In this document: positions 1 to 9,065 of the stretch, one piece after another
Layout: every line of letters starts with the position of its first letter
Numbering within the stretch: position 1 is the stretch's first letter
Assembly: GCF_003054965.1 (NCBI RefSeq)
Contig: NZ_MIES01000033.1
Location: forward strand, 496,001-560,000
Direction: 5' to 3'
Source of the DNA: Saccharospirillum sp. MSK14-1
GTDB lineage: Bacteria > Pseudomonadota > Gammaproteobacteria > Pseudomonadales > Natronospirillaceae
Length of the DNA stretch: 64,000 nucleotides
Notes under the pieces: generated by a model
Seen by the model: the letters and a program-made list of their open reading frames with translations, nothing else
Told to the model about the DNA's origin: nothing
Database searches by the model: none
Translations under genes and position numbers: made by a program

Positions 1-588
1 GCCGATCAACCATTGGCAGAGAAGTCTCAGGCTGATGCGCTTAAAGCGCAATTTCGGGGGTTGGGTGCGCTGCCCAAAACGCAACAAAAAACATTGCAGG
101 AACGCTTTAACAAAGCCCAGAAACAGTTCGATGCCGCCTGTCGTGGGCAAAAACGTCACAATAAAGATCAGCACTGGCAAGCATTAATCGATTGGGTCTC
201 GCGTGCACGCTTTGAAGACAGTAACGATGACGCTTTGCTCGACGCATTCCGGGCCATGTCGCTGCCATCTGGTGCCGATCGCCTGGCGGATCAGCTAAGC
301 GTGTGGCGGCAGCCGGCGACGTCACAGGCGCGGGATCAACTTCATCGCCAGACGGTAGAGCTCGAAGCCTTGGCGCAAGTCGACAGTCCGGCGGATGATA
401 AAAATCTGCGCATGGAATTGCAGGTGCAACGTCTGGCGGGTGGGTTAGGGCAGACGGTTGATCAGCAGCGTATTGATCAGACCGTGCTCGACTGGCTGGC
501 TTGTGGCCCGGTCGCGCGTGCTGACTACGACCGCCTGGCCGTGAGAATGCAGGCGGCCCGACAAGCGTGGCTTAACGGGAAAAATTGA
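1..588 (+). CDS. DUF349 domain-containing protein, C-terminal part
   Basis: The frame is open from base 1, so this is the 3' end of a longer gene whose start lies outside the window; 195 residues are visible. The segment is hydrophilic, helical and rich in Q, A, R and D. The stretch around codons 20-50 (ERFNKAQKQFDAACRGQKR) looks like a DUF349 repeat, in which a basic-aromatic helix precedes an F-x-A-C-type motif. DUF349 proteins of gammaproteobacteria are long cytoplasmic coiled-coil proteins of poorly defined role. No membrane segment or catalytic motif is visible. The tRNA-fMet promoter starts about 20 bases after the stop, with no clear terminator between. The family call rests on a short stretch and is moderately sure. 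Confidence 0.6.
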   Translation, partial: ADQPLAEKSQADALKAQFRGLGALPKTQQKTLQERFNKAQKQFDAACRGQKRHNKDQHWQALIDWVSRARFEDSNDDALLDAFRAMSLPSGADRLADQLSVWRQPATSQARDQLHRQTVELEALAQVDSPADDKNLRMELQVQRLAGGLGQTVDQQRIDQTVLDWLACGPVARADYDRLAVRMQAARQAWLNGKN

Positions 589-606
589 AAAAAATCAAAA
601 AGTTAG

Positions 607-635
607 TTGACACTACAACACCTCGTCATTAGTAT
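607..635 (+). promoter_or_regulatory. Sigma-70 promoter of the tRNA-fMet unit
   Basis: A perfect -35 box TTGACA (607-612) is followed by a 17-base spacer and TAGTAT (630-635), which fits -10. The bases just downstream are GC-rich, as in stable-RNA promoters. The transcript would begin near 642 and run through the broken tRNA copy, the intact tRNA-fMet and the terminator at 909-939. Confidence 0.75.
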
Positions 636-695
636 TCGCAGCCGTTGAAGGGAGGCGCCCAGACGCCGGTTTTTAAAACCTTCACAACGGTTTAT

Positions 696-730
<35 letters not shown>

Positions 731-757
731 CCACACCGCAAAAGTCGAAGGGAGTCC

Positions 758-780
758 AACGACCTTCGGCTTATGAGGCC
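758..780 (-). repeat. Inverted partial copy of the tRNA-fMet anticodon region
   Basis: The reverse complement of this segment matches 853-875 of the intact tRNA at 20 of 23 positions and includes CTCATAA, the anticodon loop. Two of the three differences swap a paired G and C in the anticodon stem, so the stem would still pair. It lies between the truncated tRNA copy and the intact gene, which suggests a local inversion during the rearrangement. Chance resemblance is not fully excluded. Confidence 0.5.
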
Positions 781-823
781 GACCCAACGCGTGATCGTTA
801 GGTATCTCAACAGTAAGGTTTAT

Positions 824-900
<77 letters not shown>

Positions 901-908
901 ATTAGAGG

Positions 909-939
909 AAAGCCCGGCTCGAAAGAGCCGGGCTTTTTT
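909..939 (+). terminator. Intrinsic terminator of tRNA-fMet
   Basis: AAGCCCGGCTC and GAGCCGGGCTT form a long GC-rich stem with a GAAA-type loop, followed by a run of six T. It lies nine bases after the tRNA 3' end. Confidence 0.92.
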
Positions 940-994
940 CGTTGTGGTTTTAGATTGCTCGCCTCAACAAGCCTGTTGGCATTTTTCATATTTA

Positions 995-1009
995 TAAGAA
1001 TGCTTATCA
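995..1009 (+). promoter_or_regulatory. Possible Fur box before the ferric-siderophore ABC operon
   Basis: The reverse complement, TGATAAGCATTCTTA, matches 11 of 14 defined positions of the 7-1-7 Fur model TGATAAT-n-ATTATCA. It lies about 160 bases upstream of the binding-protein start, in an AT-rich patch. Iron control of such an operon is expected. The match alone is moderate. Confidence 0.5.
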
Positions 1010-1166
1010 ATTGTTTTTGCGGTTGTGCCTCGTTATTATCCGGCTCCAATCTTAGCGGTTGCCTTGGGTTTACTCCGTCTGGCAACGGCGCCATCGCTGA
1101 CTCAAGTCGACAATAACCTCAGGGTTCGATGGGTCGACTCGGCTGTTGAATCATGGAGATAACACA

Positions 1167-2087
1167 GTGCGTAACGTAATCGCTCGTTTGGGCATGACCG
1201 CGTCATTATTGGCCATGGTGACTTCCGCCCATGCCGTTGAAATTGACCACGAACTGGGCACGACCGATGTGCCGGAAAACCCCGAACGTATCGTGGTGCT
1301 TGAATACAGCTTCGTCGACAGTCTGGCAGCCGTGGGTGTGGCACCGGTCGGTATCGCCGATGACAACAGCCGTGACCGCATCGTTCAGGCTTACACCGAC
1401 ATCATTGGTGACGACTGGGTGTCTGTCGGTACCCGTAAATCACCCAGCCTGGAAATCATCGCGTCGTTGCAGCCAGACCTGATCATCGCCGATAAGAATC
1501 GTCACAGTGCCATCTACAGCTCGCTGAGCGATATTGCTCCGACGCTGGTGTTCGACAGCCTGACCGGTACTTACGATGTGGCGCTGGAATCGGCTGCGAC
1601 CATTGCTCACGCCGTTGGCCGTGATGCGCAGATGAGCGAGCGTCTGGCAGAACATCGCGCGCTGATGTCGGACTACAAAGCCCAGCTGGGCGATGTTTCC
1701 GGCTTATCGATTCAGTTTTTTATCGACAATGGCCGTGGCATTTATCTGCATTCGCCAACAAGCTATAACGGCTCGCTGCTGAGCTGGTTCGGCTTTGAAA
1801 CGGAAATGACCGCCACCGATGGCGACACCTATTCCGATGCCATTGTGCAGACCTCGCTGGAACAGCTGTCGGTGCTCAATCCTGACATTCTGGTTCGCGG
1901 CAAATACGCCGATCCGGGTTTGACCGATGAGTGGGTAGGGCAGCCGTTGTTCGACAACCTCAAGGCCATTCAGTCGGGTTGGTTGTTCGATATTGAGGCG
2001 CACAACTGGTCGCGTCTGCGCGGTGTGATTGCGTCTGAAGCCAGCGCTGCCAGCCTGGTCGACATCATGGCGCAGATCGAGCGCTGA
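1167..2087 (+). CDS. Ferric-siderophore/iron-dicitrate ABC transporter substrate-binding protein (FecB type)
   Basis: Periplasmic binding protein that would deliver an Fe(III) chelate to the permeases encoded next to it. The GTG at 1167 is preferred because GGAG lies about nine bases upstream and the resulting N-terminus is a signal peptide ending SAHA-V; an in-frame TTG at 1146 would put that ribosome site inside the gene. About 306 residues. The fold markers are those of class III iron-chelate binding proteins: PERIVVLEYSFVDSLAAVGV near residue 40 and SLEIIASLQPDLIIA near residue 100. It is followed directly (TGAGTG) by the first permease gene. The family is clear. The exact ligand (dicitrate or another hydroxycarboxylate siderophore) cannot be read from sequence. 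Confidence 0.88.
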   Translation: MRNVIARLGMTASLLAMVTSAHAVEIDHELGTTDVPENPERIVVLEYSFVDSLAAVGVAPVGIADDNSRDRIVQAYTDIIGDDWVSVGTRKSPSLEIIASLQPDLIIADKNRHSAIYSSLSDIAPTLVFDSLTGTYDVALESAATIAHAVGRDAQMSERLAEHRALMSDYKAQLGDVSGLSIQFFIDNGRGIYLHSPTSYNGSLLSWFGFETEMTATDGDTYSDAIVQTSLEQLSVLNPDILVRGKYADPGLTDEWVGQPLFDNLKAIQSGWLFDIEAHNWSRLRGVIASEASAASLVDIMAQIER

Positions 2088-3074
2088 GTGCCGCTCGCGG
2101 TTCGATATGTATTGCTGATTGCGGTCGTCGTTGCGGCCGCGCTCTGGTCGCTGACGTTAGGTCAGCGCGGCGATATTCACCTGTCCAACATTCTCAGCCT
2201 GCTGTGGGTCGACGATGGTTCGCTAGCGCGTTCGGCGGTGATCGATCTGCGGTTGCCGCGCACGCTGGTGGCGCTGTTCGTCGGCGTTAACCTGGCATTG
2301 GCGGGCCTGGCTTTGCAGGCTGTAACCCGCAACCCACTGGCCTCGGAATCCATTCTCGGCATCAATCAAGGGGCGTCACTGGGTGTCGCGCTGGCCGTGG
2401 TACTGCCGTTTCTGGCGGGCGTACCGCTGGATTTGATGGCGATTCTCGGCGCCGCACTGGCGGGCTTGGTCACCTTTGCCATTGCCGGAGGTCTGGGTGG
2501 CCGGCTCGACTCCATTCGTTTGATTCTGGCTGGCGTTGCCGTCGGAGCCTTCAGCTATGCCTGTGTGCGCTTTACCTACACCCTCGATGATGATTTGTCG
2601 CGCCTGGTGATTAACTGGGTGTCGGCCGATATTTCGTCGGTGTCAGTGCAACAGGTGCTACCGCTGATCGCCTGGTCCTTCGCCGGGGTGTTGGGCAGCC
2701 TTTTGCTGGCGCACGGGTTTAATGTGCTGGCGCTGGGCGACGGTGCTTCTCAGGGGCTGGGCATCGACCCACGCCGGGTGCGCTTTTTAGGCGCTGCCTT
2801 GGCCGCCGTGTTGACCGGTGCCAGCGTGGCGGTGGCTGGGCCAGTGATGTTTGTTGGGCTGGTGGTGCCGCATCTGTGCCGGTTCTGGTTTGGGCAAAAT
2901 CATCGCGCGCTGGTGCCGGCCGTGGCGTTGGGCGGCGGTGCGTTGCTGGTGCTGGCCGATGCGGTTTCCAAGCTGGTGCGCTTTCCCTATGAAACGCCTC
3001 TGGGCGTGGTCTGCGCCTTGATCGGTGCGCCGTATTTTCTCTATGCAACACTAACGGCGCGGAGGCTGGCATGA
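2088..3074 (+). CDS. Iron-siderophore ABC transporter permease (FecC type)
   Basis: Inner-membrane subunit of the FecCD/BtuC family: 328 residues, very hydrophobic, with about nine to ten membrane segments. Family motifs are visible: RLPRTLVALFVG, the LQAVTRNPLASE stretch that precedes the coupling region, and GPVMFVGLVVPH near residue 255. The GTG start abuts the TGA of the binding-protein gene, and the end overlaps the next permease by four bases (ATGA), so translation is coupled. It would form a heterodimer with the downstream permease. Confidence 0.9.
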   Translation: MPLAVRYVLLIAVVVAAALWSLTLGQRGDIHLSNILSLLWVDDGSLARSAVIDLRLPRTLVALFVGVNLALAGLALQAVTRNPLASESILGINQGASLGVALAVVLPFLAGVPLDLMAILGAALAGLVTFAIAGGLGGRLDSIRLILAGVAVGAFSYACVRFTYTLDDDLSRLVINWVSADISSVSVQQVLPLIAWSFAGVLGSLLLAHGFNVLALGDGASQGLGIDPRRVRFLGAALAAVLTGASVAVAGPVMFVGLVVPHLCRFWFGQNHRALVPAVALGGGALLVLADAVSKLVRFPYETPLGVVCALIGAPYFLYATLTARRLA

Positions 3075-4084
3075 CCCCTGGGCAGGGCATCTATCGGCGT
3101 CGAGCCAGTCTGGTGGCACTGCTGGCAGCGCTGACGCTGGCGTCGGCGATCTGGAGCCTGGGCGTTGGCGCGGTGAAGGTGCCGGTCGATGTCATCGTCA
3201 ATACGCTGTTGAATCTCGATGGCGATCAGCAACGTTACATTATTTTGAAATCGCGTCTGCCGCGCGTGGTTTTGGCGCTGCTGGCCGGCGGTGCGCTGGC
3301 GTTATCGGGTGCCATCATTCAGGCGGTCATCCGTAACCCACTGGCCAGTCCGGGCATTATCGGCATCAATTCCGGCGCCGCCTTGTTCGCGGTGTTGCTG
3401 GTCAGCTTACTGCCGGATTTGCCGCCCGCTTGGATGCCGGTGACCGCCTGTTTGGGTGGCTTATCGGCCGCCGGTATTGTCATGCTGGTGGCGCATTTTC
3501 GTACCTTGTCGCCGGCGCATTTGGCGTTGATCGGGGTGGCCGTCGGTCTGGTGTTTGAAGCGGGTGTTGATTATCTGCTGGTGACTTCGAGCGACGCCGA
3601 ACGTTCCGCGCCACTGATCTGGCTGACCGGGTCGTTGTGGGGGCGCAACTGGGATCATGTATCGGTCAGTGTTGCTCCGCTTATGATTTTCGCGGCCTTG
3701 GCGCTGGTGCTGACCTACCGGCTCGATCTGCTGAGTCTGGGGGATGCCTCTGCCACCGGTTTGGGCATCCGAGTGCCGTTGTTGCGTCTGGCGTTATTGG
3801 CCGTGGCGACAGTACTGGCCAGTGTTTCGGTTGCCGTAGTCGGCGTCATGGGATTTATCGGTTTGATGGCGCCGCACATTGCCCGGCGCCTGGTTGGCGG
3901 TTCGCATCGCTGGTTGTTACCGACGTCTGCGTTAACCGGCATGTTGCTGGTGTCGCTGGCTGACGGACTGGGCCGCGCCATTGCGCCGCCATTGGAAGTT
4001 TCCGCCGGCATTCTGGCGGCGCTGCTGGGCGCGCCATTTTTCGTTTACATCATGTTAACCACCGCTTCGGAGCAGGACGGATGA
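3071..4084 (+). CDS. Iron-siderophore ABC transporter permease (FecD type)
   Basis: Second membrane subunit of the importer, 337 residues, FecCD/BtuC family. Motifs parallel those of its partner: SRLPRVVLALLAGGALALSG, IRNPLASPGIIGIN and GVMGFIGLMAPHIARRLVGG. It begins in an ATGA overlap with the upstream permease and ends in an ATGA overlap with the ATPase gene, so the four genes form one tightly coupled operon. Confidence 0.9.
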   Translation: MTPGQGIYRRRASLVALLAALTLASAIWSLGVGAVKVPVDVIVNTLLNLDGDQQRYIILKSRLPRVVLALLAGGALALSGAIIQAVIRNPLASPGIIGINSGAALFAVLLVSLLPDLPPAWMPVTACLGGLSAAGIVMLVAHFRTLSPAHLALIGVAVGLVFEAGVDYLLVTSSDAERSAPLIWLTGSLWGRNWDHVSVSVAPLMIFAALALVLTYRLDLLSLGDASATGLGIRVPLLRLALLAVATVLASVSVAVVGVMGFIGLMAPHIARRLVGGSHRWLLPTSALTGMLLVSLADGLGRAIAPPLEVSAGILAALLGAPFFVYIMLTTASEQDG

Positions 4085-4881
4085 GTATTGTGTTGTCCGG
4101 CGTCAGTGCCGGTTATGGCCGCAATCCGGCGGTGATCAATAACATCGATTTAACCATTCGCGAGGGCGAAATCACTGTCTTTATTGGCCCCAATGGCTGT
4201 GGCAAATCGACGCTGCTGAAAACCATGGCGCGCTTATTGAAGCCGCGCAGTGGACGCATCAACGTGGATGGGCTGGATGTGTTGTCCAGTTCGCCCAAAG
4301 CGGTCGCCCGGACGTTGGCTTTTTTACCGCAGGAACCCCTGGTGCCGACGGGCATCAGTGTGGAGCAGATGGTCGGTTATGGCCGTGCACCGCATCAGTC
4401 GTTACTGGGGTTCCGTTCGGCGCGTGATGTTGAGCTGATTGATCAGGCCATTGCCACCGTCGGTATTGAGCATCTTCGTGATCGGCCGGTGGCAGAACTG
4501 TCCGGTGGTCAGCGTCAAAGTGCCTTCTTTGCCATGGTGTTGGCGCAGGATACGCCTTACGCCATTCTTGATGAGCCAACGAATCATCTCGACATTACCC
4601 ATCAGATTGATGTGCTGGAACAAATTCGTCGGCTGAACAGCGACCATAAAAAGACCACGCTGGTGGTCTTGCACGACCTCAATCTGGCCGCACGTTACGC
4701 CGATCGTCTGGTGTTGTTTAACAACGGTGCCGTCTTTGCTGATGGCACGCCGGAGCAGGTATTAACTCCGGCCAATATCGCCGACGTTTTTGCGGTGGAT
4801 AGCCGCATTCTGGCCGAGCCGATGGGTGGCAAACCCTTGTGTGTGCCGTATCCGCGTTCGGTCAGTGAAACTGAACGATAA
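4081..4881 (+). CDS. fecE: Iron-siderophore ABC transporter ATP-binding protein (FecE type)
   Basis: Cytoplasmic ATPase that powers the importer, 266 residues. All ABC motifs are intact: Walker A GPNGCGKST near residue 37, Q-loop LPQEPLVPTGI, signature LSGGQ near residue 141, Walker B AILDEPTNHLD, and the H-loop histidine in VLHDLN. From memory, the closest resemblance is to E. coli FecE, including the shared VYGR/GYGR-type helix and a DVFAVDS-like C-terminal stretch, which favours iron dicitrate or a related chelate. It is the last gene of the four-gene operon. No TonB-dependent receptor lies beside it. Confidence 0.9.
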   Translation: MSIVLSGVSAGYGRNPAVINNIDLTIREGEITVFIGPNGCGKSTLLKTMARLLKPRSGRINVDGLDVLSSSPKAVARTLAFLPQEPLVPTGISVEQMVGYGRAPHQSLLGFRSARDVELIDQAIATVGIEHLRDRPVAELSGGQRQSAFFAMVLAQDTPYAILDEPTNHLDITHQIDVLEQIRRLNSDHKKTTLVVLHDLNLAARYADRLVLFNNGAVFADGTPEQVLTPANIADVFAVDSRILAEPMGGKPLCVPYPRSVSETER

Positions 4882-4898
4882 CGCCGAAAAGCTCCGTT

Positions 4899-4919
4899 AG
4901 GCTTGCGTTCCGTAAGCCT
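4899..4919 (+). terminator. Possible terminator hairpin after fecE
   Basis: AGGCTT and AAGCCT form a short six-base stem with a nine-base loop, 18 bases after the fecE stop. No strong T run follows, so it is a weak candidate. A second inverted repeat (GTTCCGG...CCGGAAC, 4940-4961) lies between it and the pirin gene. Confidence 0.35.
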
Positions 4920-4984
4920 CTATATTGCTTCCATCCAGGGTTCCGGCGTCGATACCGGAACGCAGCATTTGATGGGAGGTCATC

Positions 4985-5677
4985 ATGATCAGAGTGCGTC
5001 TCGCCAATCAACGCGGCCATGCTCAACACGGCTGGCTGGATTCGCACCACAGTTTTTCGTTCGCCAATTATTACGACCCGAATTACATGGGTTTTTCCGA
5101 TTTGCGCGTCATCAATGACGACTGGGTAGCACCGGGAAGCGGCTTTGATACTCACGGTCATCGCGATATGGAAATCATCACCTACGTGCTCGAAGGCACC
5201 ATCGCCCATCGCGACACCATGAACAATGTGTCGCAACTTAAAGCCGGCGAAGTGCAGGTGATGAGCGCTGGCAGTGGCGTGATGCACAGTGAATACAATG
5301 CTTCGCAAAGCGAGCGGCTGAATTTCCTGCAGATCTGGGTGTTGCCCAATGTCGCTGGTGTTGAACCGAGTTATGCGCAGCAGGATTTTTCCGCCTTGAG
5401 TGGCATCAACAGGATCGTTTCACCCGACGGCAGTGAAGGTTCGCTGGCTATCCGTCAGGATGCCAGCCTGTATCAGGTGCGATTGGAGCAAGAGGCGCAA
5501 AGCTTCACCACGGCAAAAGACCGGCTGTATTACCTGCAGGTTGCTCACGGTGAGCTCAGCGTCAATGGTGTGACCATGAGTGCCGGTGATGGCGCTTACA
5601 TTGCGGAAGAAGACCGGCTCAGCTTCGAAACCGCCACGTCGGTCGATGCCTTGTTGTTTGAATTACGCGGGCACTGA
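4985..5677 (+). CDS. Pirin family protein (YhhW-like, bicupin)
   Basis: Cytoplasmic bicupin of 230 residues, the usual pirin length. The four metal ligands of the N-terminal cupin are in place: H57 and H59 in DTHGHRDME, and H101 and E103 in VMHSEYN. E. coli YhhW, the best-known relative, has quercetin 2,3-dioxygenase activity in vitro; the natural substrate is not known. The ATG at 4985 has a good ribosome site (GGGAGGT). The gene stands alone between the iron ABC operon and a convergent GGDEF/EAL gene. Family assignment is firm, physiological role is not. Confidence 0.92.
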   Translation: MIRVRLANQRGHAQHGWLDSHHSFSFANYYDPNYMGFSDLRVINDDWVAPGSGFDTHGHRDMEIITYVLEGTIAHRDTMNNVSQLKAGEVQVMSAGSGVMHSEYNASQSERLNFLQIWVLPNVAGVEPSYAQQDFSALSGINRIVSPDGSEGSLAIRQDASLYQVRLEQEAQSFTTAKDRLYYLQVAHGELSVNGVTMSAGDGAYIAEEDRLSFETATSVDALLFELRGH

Positions 5678-5693
5678 GCGCGCAGCATCGTCA

Positions 5694-7520
5694 TCAGCCG
5701 GCGTCTTTGATGACCGTCATCAGCAATTGATCGAACGGAACCGGCCGGCTGTAACGATAACCCTGCAGGAAATCGCAGCCTTGTTCGGTCAGCCAGCGTT
5801 CCTGGTCTTCGGTTTCCACACCTTCGGCGACCACGGCCATTCCCAGGCCGCGCGCCAACCCCAAAATCGACAGCGTGATGGCGCAGTCGTCGCGGTCACT
5901 GGGCAGTTCCTTAACGAAGGAACGATCGATTTTCAGTTTGGCAAAGGGCAGATGTTTCAGCCGCGCCAGCGATGAGTAGCCGGTGCCGAAATCGTCGATA
6001 GATAAGCCCGAACCCATGTCGACCAGTTGTTTCAGCAGGTTGCGCAGGATTTCGGTATCGGCCTTGATGACGTCTTCGGTTACTTCAAAATCAAAGCACT
6101 CGCCGTTCAAACCGTAGGCTTCGTACACCTCTTTTAATTGCTCGGGCAGGAGTGGGTCGAGCAGTTGTTCCGGCGCCAGATTGATCGCCAGCTGTGGCAG
6201 ATTCATGCCAGCTTGTTGCGCCTGACGCAGGTGATGGCAAGCGCGATGCATGACCGCCATGCCTAAATCGGGCAGTAAGCCAGCGGAGCGCGCCAGGTCG
6301 AGAAAACGGATCGGTGGCAACAAACCATGCGTCGGGTGGTTCCAGCGAACGAGAGCCTCCAGTTGCATCAAATGGCCGTCACTGGCGCGAACGATGGGCT
6401 GATAGTGAACGTCCAGTTGCTGGTTGCGAATCGCCTCACGCAGCTGCGATTCCAGTTGAAAACGCGAGCGCGCATCGGCTGAAATGGAGCGGTTAAACAA
6501 TTGCGCTTGGCCACGCCCTTGTTCCTTGGCGTGATACATCGCCGCTTCGGCGTGTTTGAGCAGAGTATCGCTGTCTTGACCATCAGCAGGCCAGATGCTG
6601 ACACCAATGGACGCTGTAATGGCCAGCAACTGGTCGTGCAATTGCATCGGCGCGGCCAGGGTATTGAGAATGCTTTGAGTCAGATGTCGCAGGTGCGATT
6701 CATCGGTTTGCCGACGAATCAGCATGACAAATTCGTCGCCACCGACGCGGGCAATTTTGTCTTTGCCGGGAATCGACAAATGCCGCAAGCGATTCGCCAC
6801 CTCCCCAATGATTTGATTGCCGATCATTTGCCCCATGCCATCGTTGATCGCCTTGATCCGATCCAGATCAATCCACAGCAGCGCAAAAGGCGCTTCCTGC
6901 CGAGTGATGTGATGCAGACGATCACGCATCGAATTGAGGTTGGGCAGGCCCGTCAGGCTGTCGAAATGGGTGACGTAATCAAGTTGCTGTTGGGACTGCG
7001 ACCAGGCTTCGTGCGTGTTGATCAGGCTGATGGTGTCGGCAATGGCGGTGGCCAGAGAAATGTCCGCCAGTGACCAGTCGCGCGGCTCCAGCGCTTCCAG
7101 GCAGATGACGCCGCTCAGTTGGCCGGCATCAAAGATGGGTGCATCCAGCATGGCGTGTATGCCGGTTGGAATCAGGTAATGGTCGTTGAACGCTTGGGTG
7201 CGTGGGTCTTGGCGGGCATTGCGGGCATCAATGATACGCGCTTTCATCAAGGCATCGAAATACGCCGGATTGCCCAGGCGTGTCAGGTAGTTGGGATCGA
7301 AGTTGTGGCCTTCACCCAATTGATAAAGAATTTCACTTTCCAAATCATCGCCACCGCTTTGCAGCCACCACACGCTGACCCGGCCAACATTTAGTAACGA
7401 GGCGCACAGTGAGGTCAAAGCGCTCAGCTTGTTACGGCGGGTATCCTGAATAAACGCTTTGTCATGGCACAGCTTCATCAACGCTTGATGGTATTCGATG
7501 AACTGCTGGTTCGGGTCCAT
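5694..7520 (-). CDS. GAF-GGDEF-EAL protein, cyclic-di-GMP turnover
   Basis: A 608-residue cytoplasmic protein. A GAF-like sensor (about residues 1-165) precedes a GGDEF domain (about 180-335) with an intact GGDEF signature, then an EAL domain (about 350-600). EAL catalytic elements are all visible: EALVRW, AINLAPEQL, FEVTED, IDDFGTGYSSL, KIDRSF and VAEGVET. The RxxD inhibitory site normally found just before GGDEF is absent (the stretch reads PGKD). The substrate-side motif is GQMIGN rather than GHxxGD. The protein may therefore act mainly as a phosphodiesterase with GGDEF as a sensing or active domain. The start at 7520 was chosen over 7604 because the GAF domain begins there; no strong ribosome site decides it. 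Confidence 0.88.
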   Translation of the reverse strand: MDPNQQFIEYHQALMKLCHDKAFIQDTRRNKLSALTSLCASLLNVGRVSVWWLQSGGDDLESEILYQLGEGHNFDPNYLTRLGNPAYFDALMKARIIDARNARQDPRTQAFNDHYLIPTGIHAMLDAPIFDAGQLSGVICLEALEPRDWSLADISLATAIADTISLINTHEAWSQSQQQLDYVTHFDSLTGLPNLNSMRDRLHHITRQEAPFALLWIDLDRIKAINDGMGQMIGNQIIGEVANRLRHLSIPGKDKIARVGGDEFVMLIRRQTDESHLRHLTQSILNTLAAPMQLHDQLLAITASIGVSIWPADGQDSDTLLKHAEAAMYHAKEQGRGQAQLFNRSISADARSRFQLESQLREAIRNQQLDVHYQPIVRASDGHLMQLEALVRWNHPTHGLLPPIRFLDLARSAGLLPDLGMAVMHRACHHLRQAQQAGMNLPQLAINLAPEQLLDPLLPEQLKEVYEAYGLNGECFDFEVTEDVIKADTEILRNLLKQLVDMGSGLSIDDFGTGYSSLARLKHLPFAKLKIDRSFVKELPSDRDDCAITLSILGLARGLGMAVVAEGVETEDQERWLTEQGCDFLQGYRYSRPVPFDQLLMTVIKDAG

Positions 7521-7717
7521 AGGGCACCACAGTCGCCGACAATGGATTTTATAGAATGGCAGCCCGGCTACGCTCTGTCCAATTGTTACATCCTGTAGCC
7601 GCATGATGTCGGGACAGAAGGGCTTGTTGGTGCGGGCAACTGGCTCTATCCGGAGGGATTAATGATCGATAGGCTAATGGCTTATCTTGAACTGCGAAGG
7701 GGCTGTCAGGGGCTGTT

Positions 7718-8989
7718 ATGAAAATTTTGATCATTGGCGCCGGTGTGATTGGTGTCACTACCGCCTGGACGCTGCACCGGCGTGGCCATGAGGTCACTGT
7801 TGTCGACAAAGCCAGCGCCGCAGCGTTGGAAACCAGTTACGCCAACGCCGGTCAGCGGTCTTACGGTCATGTCTCGCCCTGGGCTTCTCCGTCGATGATT
7901 CGTCAGGCGCTGCCATCGATGTTGCGCAGTGAAGGACCCCTGAAGCTGAAGTTACCGCCGTCCGGTCGGATGATTCAGTTTCTGGTCGGCATGAGTCGCT
8001 TTGCCGGGCAGCCCGCCCTTTATCGGCGCAACCACGATGCCATGTTGCGGCTGGCGCAATTCAGCCGCGAGCAGTTTCTGGCGCTCGAAGACGCCGAACC
8101 GTTCGATTTTGACGGCGGCCACCGCGGCTTATTGAAGCTGGCGGACACCGACGACGACAAACGTGAACTGCTGGATATTGGCGACCACTTAACGCGCCTG
8201 GGCATTGAAAACCGCTGGCTTGACGCGGATGAAACCCGTGCTCAGGAACCGGGTTTGTCGCCCGATATCGCAGGCGGTTTACTGGTGCCCGGTGACGGCA
8301 CCGGCGACTGCCAGAGTTTTACCGAACGGTTGGCTGAACGCGCGGCGGCCGCCGGTGTGCAATTTCGTTATCGCACGGAAGCCACGCATCTGCGCACCGA
8401 CGATAAGACGCTGCATTCGGTACAACTGAACGGCCCCGATGGTGAGCAATGGTTTAACGCCGATGCCTTTGTTCTGTGTGCCGGTTGTGGCAGCCGCGAA
8501 CTGGCGTTTTCGCTGGGCGTGCATCTGCCCATTTATCCGGTGAAAGGGTATTCGCTGACCGCGCCGGTTGCCGTTACGGCTCGTGCGCCGCAATCGACGC
8601 TCATTGATGAAAACCGCAAAGTCGCCATCACTCGTTTGGGTGATCGGGTGCGCGTCACCGGTTTTGCGGAACTGGCTGATTTCGATCGGCGTCTGTTGCC
8701 GCGTCGCCTGAACTCCATACGGGACAGTCTGGAAAAACGCTTCCCCGGAGCGGCCCAGTGGGATAAAGCCGAACCCTGGGCCGGCTTTCGTCCGATGACG
8801 CCCGATGGCCCGGCAGCCATTGGTCTGGGTCGGCAGAGCAATGTCTACTACAACACCGGCCACGGCACCTGGGGTTGGACGTTGGCCATGGGCAGTGCCG
8901 AAATCATCGCTCAGCAAGTCGCTGGCGAAGAACCGGCGGTGGAGATGACCGCCTTCCGTCCGCGTCGTTTTACCGGTGGTTTAGCCTGA
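7718..8989 (+). CDS. D-amino acid dehydrogenase (DadA-like FAD oxidoreductase)
   Basis: Flavoprotein of 423 residues that would oxidise D-amino acids to 2-oxo acids and ammonia, passing electrons to the respiratory chain at the inner membrane. The N-terminus carries the dinucleotide-binding glycines (IIGAGVIGVTTAWTL), followed by TSYANAGQRSYGHVSPWA, a typical DadA flavin-contact stretch. GFRPMTPDGPAAIG and YYNTGHGTWGWTLAMGS near the C-terminus also match DadA. Length agrees with the family. No alanine racemase gene is adjacent, so substrate preference is open. Confidence 0.88.
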   Translation: MKILIIGAGVIGVTTAWTLHRRGHEVTVVDKASAAALETSYANAGQRSYGHVSPWASPSMIRQALPSMLRSEGPLKLKLPPSGRMIQFLVGMSRFAGQPALYRRNHDAMLRLAQFSREQFLALEDAEPFDFDGGHRGLLKLADTDDDKRELLDIGDHLTRLGIENRWLDADETRAQEPGLSPDIAGGLLVPGDGTGDCQSFTERLAERAAAAGVQFRYRTEATHLRTDDKTLHSVQLNGPDGEQWFNADAFVLCAGCGSRELAFSLGVHLPIYPVKGYSLTAPVAVTARAPQSTLIDENRKVAITRLGDRVRVTGFAELADFDRRLLPRRLNSIRDSLEKRFPGAAQWDKAEPWAGFRPMTPDGPAAIGLGRQSNVYYNTGHGTWGWTLAMGSAEIIAQQVAGEEPAVEMTAFRPRRFTGGLA

Positions 8990-9065
8990 GGTGATCCGGT
9001 TTAGCCGATAGCGCCAGGGCCCTGTTATACTGACTCGTTAATGTTGGCGAAACGCGAGGGCGGTG

